Made by a program: the position numbers and the translations under genes. Source: DVED01 sp963838375 (GTDB lineage Bacteria; Cyanobacteriota; Cyanobacteriia; Cyanobacteriales; Geitlerinemataceae). From it: DNA of 64,000 bases. Location: NCBI GenBank assembly GCA_963838375.1, contig CAWIQY010000006.1:62001-126000 (forward strand), read 5' to 3'. A model generated the notes under the pieces. It had not been told where the DNA came from. It saw only the letters and a list, made by a program, of their open reading frames with translations, and ran no database searches. Position 1 is the stretch's first letter. Each line of letters opens with the position of its first letter. Positions 1-7,809 of this stretch are shown one piece after another.

Positions 1-120
1 CTCGCGGGATATTTGCCCCCCAATCCGGAACTGGCAGAATTGCTAAACCAGCACTGGCAAAAGGATCGCCAGATTGGGACTTGCGGTTCTCGCCTCCAGC
101 CAGAGTCGATCGAACTATAA
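1..120 (+). CDS. C-terminal fragment of an unidentified protein
   Basis: Frame 1 is open from the window edge to a TAA at 118-120, giving the last 39 residues of a protein whose start lies outside the window. The fragment is hydrophilic, with a Pro-rich turn (GYLPPNPELAELL) and no transmembrane segment. I do not recognise the family. It could be a chance open frame, but the absence of any stop and the short gap to the next same-strand gene fit the tail of a real upstream gene. Confidence 0.4.
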   Translation, partial: LAGYLPPNPELAELLNQHWQKDRQIGTCGSRLQPESIEL

Positions 121-310
121 GGACAAATGACCGGAGATGGTGTGATGTGGTTTATCCCGTTCCTTCCTCTGCGCCGGTGCTCACAGTGCTATCGTTCTGC
201 GCGGACGAGTGTTCCGGTAGGCGTGAATTCCATTCGCCTGCTCGCTTGCAACCATTACTCGATAAACTTAGAAAAGAATTCGATCGAAAATTCAGATCCT
301 CCGTCCCTGC

Positions 311-1897
311 ATGTCTCGATTCGACCATCCCTGCCTGAAGATCGCCATCGCCCCTCTCTCTGTCGCCCAAGATCCCCATTTCGCCATGTGGGTGTTGCAA
401 GCGCCCTATTTGTCGGGTTACGTTCACCACGACAGCACTTGGTCAGAAGATCTCGCCCAACTCTGGTACGCTTGGCAACAGCTTTTTAGCCTGCAATCTT
501 TGCCTTCTCCCTTGCTGCCGAAAACCTCTGGCAATTTCCTCCCACCTTTCAACAGCAGTGCCACCACCAGCTACAGCAGCCTGCTGATGCAAAAATTGGG
601 GTTAAACTTGTGGCAATGGTTATTTTCGGGTCCGGTCGCCCGCAGTTTTGCCCAAAGTCAGGGGATCGCCATGGGACAAGACAAACCCCTGCGGTTGCGC
701 CTGGATTTGCGATCGCCCCATCTGATCGGTCTGCCGTGGGAAATTCTGCAACCCCAACCGGGGAAATCGGCAGTTTCCCTGAGCCAACATCTCCTCTTCA
801 GTCGCACCACCAGTGAAGTCGAGAGCCTCTCGTACCGACAAGCCACCGATGCCCTAAATATTCTCCTAGTTTTGGGACAAGAGTCAACAGAGCGCGATAC
901 TCCCGAGTTGCAACTCGAACAAGAAGCCTCTTTGCTGTCAGAGATTTTCGATCGGTGCTCCCTGGAAGAAAGTACCGTTCCCTATCGCGTCCACATCCTG
1001 ATTCAGCCGACAGTTGCCGAACTGATCGATGGGTTGGAATCTCAGGAAATCCATATTTTGTTATATGCGGGTCACGGCATTGCCGCACCCACCGGCGGAC
1101 GGCTGTTTCTGGGGTCGGAAACTACCCTCAGCGGCACGGAATTGGCGCAAGTTTTGGTTCGCACCCAGGTGACGCTAGCGGTGTTTAATTCCTGTTGGGG
1201 CGCCCAATGCGCTCGACAAGACAGCGATGGTTCGGTGCTTCCCCGCAGCAGCCTTGCCGAAGTGCTGATCCACCACGGCGTCCCGGCTGTTCTGGCGATG
1301 CGAGATACGATCGCCGATCGCGAAGCCCTCAGTTTCATCCGCTCCTTTGCCCAAGCCTTAGCCGAACAGCACCCGATCGATCGGGCTGTGGCGATCGCCA
1401 GACAACAGCTTTTGACCCTGTACAAATTCAATCAACCCGCCTGGACGCTCCCAGTTCTCTATATGCACCCGGAGTTTGACGGCTGTCTGATTCCCCAGCA
1501 AGACTGGGCAATTACCGAACTGCCATCTACTTCTAATACCTGGCTAGAACAAATCGATGTCAATGCCTATCTGCGATCGATCGGTGCCGAAGATCGGGTT
1601 TGGCCGATTCAATCGGGGTTTCTGCGAGTGGGACGCACCGACGATAACGATCTGGCAATTACCGATCGATGGGTATCCAAACGCCACGCCGAAATTTTCT
1701 CCCGTCACATTCATTCCCAATCCGGCAAAGCCACCGAACCGATGTACTATTTGCGAGATTTCTCCCGGTACGGAACTCTGGTTTTGTCTGAGGAAGGCTG
1801 GCGCAAAATCCACCACCAGGAAGTTCTACTGCGATCGGGCGTACAGCTCAAATTTGGCAGTTCTCACGGGCAAGCCTTGGAATTTTGCATCGACTAA
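311..1897 (+). CDS. CHAT-domain (caspase-like) protein with C-terminal FHA domain
   Basis: The 528-residue product has no signal peptide, so it is probably cytoplasmic. Residues about 120-390 form a CHAT (caspase HetF-associated with TPRs) domain: the candidate catalytic His is His255 in YAGHG and the Cys is Cys295 in FNSCWGA, the usual spacing of the caspase-type dyad. Residues about 415-525 are an FHA domain with the phosphothreonine-binding signature GR (441-442), then S-K-R-H (456-459). FHA domains bind phosphothreonine peptides, so I infer a peptidase-like module controlled by, or targeted through, Ser/Thr kinase signalling. A Ser/Thr kinase lies at 55-56.6 kb but is not linked to this gene. 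The ATG at 311 is used because the CHAT-family N-terminus (IAIAPLS) begins right after it. No substrate can be named. Confidence 0.85.
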   Translation: MSRFDHPCLKIAIAPLSVAQDPHFAMWVLQAPYLSGYVHHDSTWSEDLAQLWYAWQQLFSLQSLPSPLLPKTSGNFLPPFNSSATTSYSSLLMQKLGLNLWQWLFSGPVARSFAQSQGIAMGQDKPLRLRLDLRSPHLIGLPWEILQPQPGKSAVSLSQHLLFSRTTSEVESLSYRQATDALNILLVLGQESTERDTPELQLEQEASLLSEIFDRCSLEESTVPYRVHILIQPTVAELIDGLESQEIHILLYAGHGIAAPTGGRLFLGSETTLSGTELAQVLVRTQVTLAVFNSCWGAQCARQDSDGSVLPRSSLAEVLIHHGVPAVLAMRDTIADREALSFIRSFAQALAEQHPIDRAVAIARQQLLTLYKFNQPAWTLPVLYMHPEFDGCLIPQQDWAITELPSTSNTWLEQIDVNAYLRSIGAEDRVWPIQSGFLRVGRTDDNDLAITDRWVSKRHAEIFSRHIHSQSGKATEPMYYLRDFSRYGTLVLSEEGWRKIHHQEVLLRSGVQLKFGSSHGQALEFCID

Positions 1898-1970
1898 AAA
1901 CAACGAAACTTAGGACGACAGAATCGATCTTTGATAGAATGAAAAGCTAAATTGCGCCAGATTGTGCCTC

Positions 1971-3379
1971 ATGAGTCAGGGAACGCTGTTCGATAAAGTT
2001 TGGAATCTACATACTGTTGGGACGTTGCCTTCCGGTCAAACTCAGCTTTTTATCGGTTTGCACCTCATCCACGAAGTCACGAGCCCGCAAGCCTTTGCCA
2101 TGCTGCGAGAACGAGAACTCAAGGTACTATTTCCCGATCGCACCATCGCCACCGTCGATCATATCGTCCCCACGGAAAATCAAGCGCGTCCCTTTGCCGA
2201 TGTTTTGGCAGAAGAGATGATGCAGGCACTAGAACGCAACTGCCAGGACAACGGGATTACCTTCTATAATGTCGGTTCCGGTCGTCAGGGCATCGTCCAC
2301 GTCATCGCCCCGGAACAAGGACTGACGCAACCGGGAATGACGATCGCCTGCGGAGACAGCCACACCTCTACCCACGGCGCTTTTGGGGCGATTTCCTTTG
2401 GCATTGGCACCAGTCAAGTTCGGGATGTTCTCGCCTCCCAAACCCTCGCTTTAGACAAGCTAAAAGTTCGCAAAATTGAAGTCAACGGCGAATTGCCTCC
2501 TGGGGTTTATGCCAAGGATGTCATCCTCCACATCATCCGCATCTTGGGCGTTAAAGGCGGTGTCGGCTATGCCTACGAGTATGCCGGAACCACTTTCGCG
2601 GCGATGAGTATGGAAGAACGGATGACGGTGTGCAATATGTCGATCGAAGGGGAAGCCGTTGCGGTTATGTCAACCCCGATGCCGTTACCTATGAATACCT
2701 CCAAGGTCGGGAATTTGCCCCCAAAGGCGCGGATTGGGATCAAGCCGTGGCGTGGTGGGAGAGTATTCGCAGCGACGACGACGCCCAATACGACGATGTG
2801 GTGGTGTTCGATGCGGCTGATATCGCGCCGACAGTCACCTGGGGAATTACGCCGGGACAGGGAATTGCAGTGGACGAGACAATCCCCACACCGGAAAGTT
2901 TACCGCAAATGGAACGGGCGATCGCCGAGGAAGCGTATCAGTATATGCAACTCACTCCCGGAACCCCCATCCAAGGCACCAAGGTGGATGTCTGTTTCAT
3001 CGGCAGTTGTACCAATGGTCGCATCAGCGATTTGCGCGAAGCCGCCAAATTTGCCAAAGGACACAAGGTGGCATCCGGAGTGAAAGCCTTTATCGTACCG
3101 GGTTCGGAAGTGGTGAAACAGGAAGCCGAAGCGGAAGGACTCGATCGGATTTTTGTCGAGGCGGGGTTTGAATGGCGGCAGGCGGGATGTTCGATGTGTC
3201 TGGCGATGAACCCCGACAAACTCCAGGGAAACCAACTCAGCGCCTCGTCCTCCAATCGCAATTTTAAAGGTCGTCAGGGGTCGGCATCCGGTCGCACGTT
3301 GCTGATGAGTCCGGCGATGGTGGTGGCGGCTGCCATCCGTGGGGAAGTTGCCGATGTGCGCGATTTGATGAACAAGTGA
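1971..3379 (+). pseudogene. leuC: 3-isopropylmalate dehydratase large subunit, single frameshift
   Basis: LeuC, with LeuD, isomerises 2-isopropylmalate to 3-isopropylmalate through a [4Fe-4S] cluster in leucine biosynthesis. The first part starts at ATG 1971 (MSQGTLFDKVWNLH) and carries the family motifs CGDSHTSTHGAFGA and SFGIGTSQV. The reading frame breaks near 2646-2656 after MTVCNMSIEG and resumes in another frame at RCGYVNPDAVTYEYLQGRE. It then runs through FIGSCTNGR and AGCSMCLAMNPD, which supply the cluster cysteines, to TGA at 3377-3379. Adding one G to the GGGG run restores a continuous protein of about 470 residues, the normal LeuC length. Nothing else is damaged, so a sequencing error or a very recent mutation is likely. 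An in-frame TTG at 1962 is a less likely start. Confidence 0.9.
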
Positions 3380-3467
3380 ACTACCAAATATTTTGATTTC
3401 TGGGTTGGGGTGCTTTGGCGAATTACCAATTACCTATCGATCTCAGATTTAGTAAAACCAGCTTTTT

Positions 3468-4601
3468 ATGCTTGGAAACCGTAAACTCACCGTCTTTGTT
3501 TGGTCTAAATCGTTACTTCCTATTGTATTTTATGTTGTACAAATGGGAATAATTTATGTCGGTCTTAATGCAAGTTATCGGTCTTTTTTGGAGGTCGATC
3601 GGGCGTATGAATCGATTCTCGAAATGAAACAACTAACGGATGACGAACAGCAATTAGAGGAAAAAAAGGAGATTGTTGAAAACCGTTTATATTGGCTGAA
3701 TTGGATTATTGTCGGGACAACTATTGTCGAACTTGGGGTACTGTTATATTTCCTGTGGTCGGTGAAATCTGGCATTGCCGAACGGTTGGGACAAATTGCC
3801 AACGATCTCAACCAGTTTTCTACCGAAATGGCTCAAACCATGGAATTGCAGGAACAAAATACCGCACAACAAGCGGCGGCAGTCAACCAAACGACGACGA
3901 CAATGGATGAATTGAGCGCATCTAGCCGGCAATCTGCCGAACAAGCCGGTGCAGCGGCGATCGATGCCGGTCAGGGTTTGAGTTTGGCAGAATCGGGTTT
4001 GAAAGCGGCAGAAAACACCGAGTCTGTGATGTCGATGCTATCGTTAAAAGTCAACGATATGCAAAATCAAATTGCCAATTTGACTGAAAAAACCAATCAA
4101 ATCGGCAATATTTCTAAACTGGTTGCCGATTTAGCCAATCAAACAAATATGCTGGCACTGAATGCGGCAGTAGAAGCCGTTCGCGCGGGAGAACACGGCA
4201 AAGGATTTTCGGTAGTCGCTCAAGAAATTCGTAAGTTAGCCGACCAAAGCAAGGCATCTACCGCTTCGATCGACGATTTAGTGGCTGATATCCAAATAGC
4301 GATCGACTCTACGGTGATGGTAACCCAAGAAGGCAGAAGAACGGTCGAAAATGGGGTAACAATTGCTCGAGATACGGCGACAACTTTTCGCGGATTGACA
4401 GAGGCGATCGATAATATCTCTTTAAGTGTTCAGCAAATCTCGCTCAATGCTAAACAACAAGCCTTGGCAATTCAACAGGTGGTCGATACCATGAGTAATA
4501 TTAATTATACGGCTTCCAAAACGGCGACTAGTATCAGTCAAGTCAAAGGAGGATCGGAAAAGCTCAATCGCATGATTCAGACTTTACAGAAAATCGTTTA
4601 A
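3468..4601 (+). CDS. methyl-accepting chemotaxis-like protein with minimal N-terminus
   Basis: The 377-residue protein has two transmembrane helices (about residues 15-35 and 85-108) separated by only about 50 residues, too little for a normal periplasmic ligand-binding domain. After the second helix comes a long coiled-coil MCP signalling domain with the conserved hairpin tip (ADLANQTNMLALNAAVEA, then RAGEHGKGFSVVAQEIRKLA). MCPs control CheA-type kinases; in cyanobacteria such systems govern phototaxis, pilus motility or development. I see no typical HAMP domain between the helix and the signalling domain. No che gene is nearby. The gene sits between leuC and leuD on the same strand, 88 bp after leuC and 83 bp before leuD, so it may be cotranscribed with them, although a functional link to leucine synthesis is not expected. 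Confidence 0.85.
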   Translation: MLGNRKLTVFVWSKSLLPIVFYVVQMGIIYVGLNASYRSFLEVDRAYESILEMKQLTDDEQQLEEKKEIVENRLYWLNWIIVGTTIVELGVLLYFLWSVKSGIAERLGQIANDLNQFSTEMAQTMELQEQNTAQQAAAVNQTTTTMDELSASSRQSAEQAGAAAIDAGQGLSLAESGLKAAENTESVMSMLSLKVNDMQNQIANLTEKTNQIGNISKLVADLANQTNMLALNAAVEAVRAGEHGKGFSVVAQEIRKLADQSKASTASIDDLVADIQIAIDSTVMVTQEGRRTVENGVTIARDTATTFRGLTEAIDNISLSVQQISLNAKQQALAIQQVVDTMSNINYTASKTATSISQVKGGSEKLNRMIQTLQKIV

Positions 4602-4684
4602 TTATTGGCTAGTGACGAGTGGCTAAGAGTTCGCGAATTGCCATCAACTATTAACCATCAACCATCAACCATCAACTATTAACC

Positions 4685-5284
4685 ATGAGCAAAATTAAAA
4701 CAATTGCCGGACGCGGAATCCCTTTAACCGGAAATGATATCGACACCGATCGAATTATTCCCGCTCGTTTTTTACGTTGTATTACATTTGATGGATTGGG
4801 AGAGCAAGTTTTTGCCGACGATCGAACTTCCACAAACGGCGAACATCCCTTCGATCGACCCCAATATCAAGACGCAAATATTTTCGTCGTCAATGCCAAT
4901 TTCGGCTGCGGTTCCAGTCGCGAACACGCACCCCAGGCGATCTCCAAATGGGGCATTCAAGCCTTGATTGGCGAAAGTTTTGCTGAGATTTTCTTTGGCA
5001 ATTGTGTCGCGATGGGGATTCCTTGCGTCACCGCCGATGCCACCACGGTGAAACAACTTCAGAACGCGATCGCCGCCAATCCTCAAATGTCTGTCACCTT
5101 AGATTTAGAAGCCCTAGAAGTGCGTTATGGAGACATCACAGCCACTGTTTCCATGCCAACAGGGGCGCGTCAGAGCTTCATTTCGGGACTGTGGGACAGT
5201 TGCGGACAGTTGGTAACGCAAGCGGATGCAGTGCGAGAAACAGCTCGTCAGTTACCGTATGTAGCTTGGAGTTCGATCGGCTAA
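4685..5284 (+). CDS. leuD: 3-isopropylmalate dehydratase small subunit
   Basis: The 199-residue product is full length for LeuD, the small swivelling subunit that completes the isopropylmalate isomerase active site with LeuC. Family motifs are visible: GNDIDTDRIIPARFLR near the N-terminus, NFGCGSSREHAP around residues 75-90, and FFGNCVAMGIP. The ATG at 4685 follows a short run of ATCAACC-like heptamers (about 4644-4684), and I see no strong Shine-Dalgarno sequence. Its stop overlaps by 4 bp the stop of the convergent pentapeptide-repeat gene. Normal partner leuC is upstream beyond the inserted MCP-like gene. Confidence 0.95.
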   Translation: MSKIKTIAGRGIPLTGNDIDTDRIIPARFLRCITFDGLGEQVFADDRTSTNGEHPFDRPQYQDANIFVVNANFGCGSSREHAPQAISKWGIQALIGESFAEIFFGNCVAMGIPCVTADATTVKQLQNAIAANPQMSVTLDLEALEVRYGDITATVSMPTGARQSFISGLWDSCGQLVTQADAVRETARQLPYVAWSSIG

Positions 5285-6741
5285 CACTGCAATTTCAGCA
5301 ATTCGACAAACTCCCGCACGACCTCATTGGGACAATTCAAACATTTCGAGTAGGAAAACCGATAAATCCGAATACCACCGCGTTCGTAATTCAACTCTCT
5401 TTCCTGTTCTTCAAACAGAAGATCCAATTTGTCGTCTCCAACGCTATCAACCATCAACAATCCCCAGCGGACGCAATTGGGTGTTCCCGGAAGGCGATGG
5501 CATACCAAAAAACCCGGTTTGGGATCGCTGATGCGTCTTCCACCACAATCTAACCGGGCAACAGAATGGGGAAAAAATAGCATATTCGCACGATCGAGGG
5601 CTTTGGCAACTTCCACTTCCCCCAACGATCGAAACTTTAATTTTTCCCATACCAACGGGTCATCTTTAGATTCTTCCTGCTTAGATTCTTTTTTCGCAGG
5701 AGGTTCGATCGGTTTGGAGATCTGTTGTTCGGGAACTAAGGATAGGAGATCTGCGGGTAAACTCTCGGATAACGCCCCATCTAGAGTATCTTCCCGAATG
5801 GGTTCGGGTTTGGGTAGCTTTTGGGGAGTCGGTAACTCAGGTTGCGGAGGACGGGATAAGGAACGTTTGGCAATGCGTTTGAGGGGACGTTTGTCAGACT
5901 CCTGGCGTTGGTATCCGGCTTTAAACGTGGCAATCTGTTTCACCAATTCCTGGTTGGCAGTAGAAGACTTTCCCCAAGCATCCAGAGGATTGCTCGCCTC
6001 GGGGGTTTGTTGCAGATATGCCAACAGCGTTCCTTCGACCTTTGCTCCATCGAGAACGGCATTGTTCAGATTCGTTCCGACTAAAATCGCATCGCGGAGG
6101 TTGGCATTGCTGAGATCGGCATAACTCAAATCGGCATTACTCAAGTCGGCATAGCTGAGATCGGCATTTTTTAAATCGATACGGGTGCGATCGCTACTGA
6201 GTGTGGTTTCGTTAAACCCCTGGATGGCATTGGTCAGATTTGCCCCTTTCAAATTGGCATAACTGAAGTTTGCACAAGATAAATCGACTTCGCTCAGGTT
6301 GACCCCATTCAAGTTGGCATAACTGAAGTCCGCACAGGATAAATCCGCACCCTCCAAATCGGCATTGACCAAACTGGCATGACTAAAATCCGTTTCGCTG
6401 AGATTGGCGTAGTTGAGATTGGCATCACGCAGCTCGACTTCCCGAAAATCCGCATTGTTGAGATTGGCACTATCGAGTTGAACGCCATACAAATTCGCAT
6501 CGCGAAAGTTAGAGTTTCCTAAATTAGCGCGATCGAGTTTCACCCCATAGAGTTTGGCATGGCTGAGATTGGAATTGCTCAAATCGACATCGCACAGATC
6601 GGCATTGCTCAGATGCGCGTCGCTGAGATCGATCGAATAAAAATCTCTTTCTCCGGCAGCATATCGCCCCAGAAGTTCATCCGCAGCATATCGCGCTAAC
6701 AGTTCGTCGGCATATCGCGCTAGCAGTTCGTCGGCATCCAT
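5281..6741 (-). CDS. pentapeptide-repeat protein with C-terminal nuclease-like domain
   Basis: The 486-residue product begins with three near-identical copies of DELLARYA/ADELLGRYA. It then has about 190 residues of A(D/N)LXX pentapeptide repeats, which fold as a right-handed quadrilateral beta helix. A charged, Pro-rich linker (about residues 285-355) follows. The last 130 residues form a separate domain beginning WEKLKFRSLGEVEVAKAL and containing KPGFLVCH, WGLLMVDS and ELNYERGGIRIYRF. This layout resembles PD-(D/E)XK-fold domains common in cyanobacteria, with Glu of GEVEVA and the LLMVD strand in the expected places. The usual Asp before FLV appears to be Gly here, so nuclease activity is uncertain. 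The gene is convergent with leuD. No signal peptide is seen. Confidence 0.8.
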   Translation of the reverse strand: MDADELLARYADELLARYAADELLGRYAAGERDFYSIDLSDAHLSNADLCDVDLSNSNLSHAKLYGVKLDRANLGNSNFRDANLYGVQLDSANLNNADFREVELRDANLNYANLSETDFSHASLVNADLEGADLSCADFSYANLNGVNLSEVDLSCANFSYANLKGANLTNAIQGFNETTLSSDRTRIDLKNADLSYADLSNADLSYADLSNANLRDAILVGTNLNNAVLDGAKVEGTLLAYLQQTPEASNPLDAWGKSSTANQELVKQIATFKAGYQRQESDKRPLKRIAKRSLSRPPQPELPTPQKLPKPEPIREDTLDGALSESLPADLLSLVPEQQISKPIEPPAKKESKQEESKDDPLVWEKLKFRSLGEVEVAKALDRANMLFFPHSVARLDCGGRRISDPKPGFLVCHRLPGTPNCVRWGLLMVDSVGDDKLDLLFEEQERELNYERGGIRIYRFSYSKCLNCPNEVVREFVELLKLQC

Positions 6742-7154
6742 GGGGCTTAGTTGAAGGGTAACAACCTATGATCCTAAGGTTCTCAGAGAAGTCAACCGAG
6801 GCGACATCGTTGGTATTTCTAGACCTCACTCACCGCCCAACTTCTCGATCGACCCATCTTAAACGGCGATCGCGTAGCGACTCCACAGGAATGTTACCAC
6901 GATACTCTGCAACCTCCCCACCTCATCCAAAACATCCTCTTGGGGAAAAGTACGGAGCTTATGATATCCGTCTTTGCAATTTGTTTACGCATCAATTTTT
7001 CCCCGATCGCACCTCAATCCTATATAGACAGGCAGTTGGGAACTTTTGTTCCCTTTTATTCCTCATTACCTCCTTAAAGATCCGATAAAGTCTACCCCCA
7101 AAGGGTAGGCATTTTCATTGGGGTGTGCGATCCTTTAATTCATCAACCCAATAA
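6742..7154. other. gene-free stretch upstream of the pentapeptide gene
   Basis: About 410 bp without a convincing gene. The plus-strand open frame at 6768-7088 has low-complexity composition and no family resemblance, so I do not call it. A small inverted repeat (CTACCC...GGGTAG, about 7092-7108) followed by a T-rich stretch could act as a weak terminator. The right edge runs into the tandem-repeat array that begins near 7155. Confidence 0.5.
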
Positions 7155-7809
7155 CGGTAAATACTATGAGTGTTGTTTGTATCTGCGCAGTTCTGTTCCT
7201 GGTTTCTCTACAAACTGCTGCTTCAATTCCCGGAATCGCTGACGAAGAGACTCTAGATGCAGAGCCTTTCCGCAATAATGTCAGCTCTCCTACGAATTAA
7301 CTTTTGACTTGATTACACTTCGGTAACTACTCGGTAAATACTATGAGCGTTTTCTGTATCTGCGCGGTTCTGTTCCTGGTTTCTCTACAAACTGCTGCTT
7401 CAATTCCCGGAATCGCTGAAGAAGGGATCGTAGATGCGGAGCCATCCCCCCATAACATCAGCTCTCCTACAAATTAAATTTTCACTTTATAACACTTCGG
7501 TAAATACTATGAGCGTTTTCTGTGTCTGCGCGGTTCTCTTCCTGGTTTCTCTACAAACTGCTGCTTCAATTCCCGGAATCGCTGACGAAGAGATTCTAGA
7601 TGCGGAGCCATCCTCCCAGAACATCAGCTCTCCTACAAATTAAATTTTCACTTGATTACACTTCGGTAAATACTATGAGCGTTTTCTGTGTCTGCGCGGT
7701 TCTCTTCCTGGTTTCTCTACAAACTGCTGCTTCAATTCCTGGAATCGCTGACGAAGAGAGTCTAGATGCGGAGCCCTCCCCCCATAACGCCAGTTTGTAT
7801 ACGAATTGA
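7155..7809. repeat. four tandem copies of a 166-177 bp unit derived from the 3' end of the transglutaminase-like gene
   Basis: Four units repeat head to tail; corresponding positions are 7166, 7343, 7509 and 7675, so the spacings are 177, 166 and 166 bp. The unit nearest the gene (7675-7809) is the true 3' end of the minus-strand gene at 7673-10003. The other three are extra copies of about the last 34 codons plus the stop and a conserved spacer containing TTCGGTAAATACT. In the minus frame each copy still reads QRFxELKQQFVEKPG and ends in a stop. On the plus strand each copy also shows an open 44-codon frame with a hydrophobic start. I treat these as shadows, because the minus frame has a family-like C-terminus, although a small secreted peptide cannot be excluded. 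Confidence 0.85.

Noticed and set aside
6768..7088. 106-codon plus-strand open frame
   Set aside because: No family resemblance, Ser/Arg-rich composition typical of chance frames, no ribosome binding site.
7166..7809. Four plus-strand 44-codon frames with hydrophobic N-termini, resembling a tandem family of small secreted peptides
   Set aside because: The last one is antisense to the true C-terminus of the transglutaminase-like gene, which has family-like sequence there, and none has a convincing ribosome binding site. I keep the repeat itself as a finding and mention the peptides only as an alternative.
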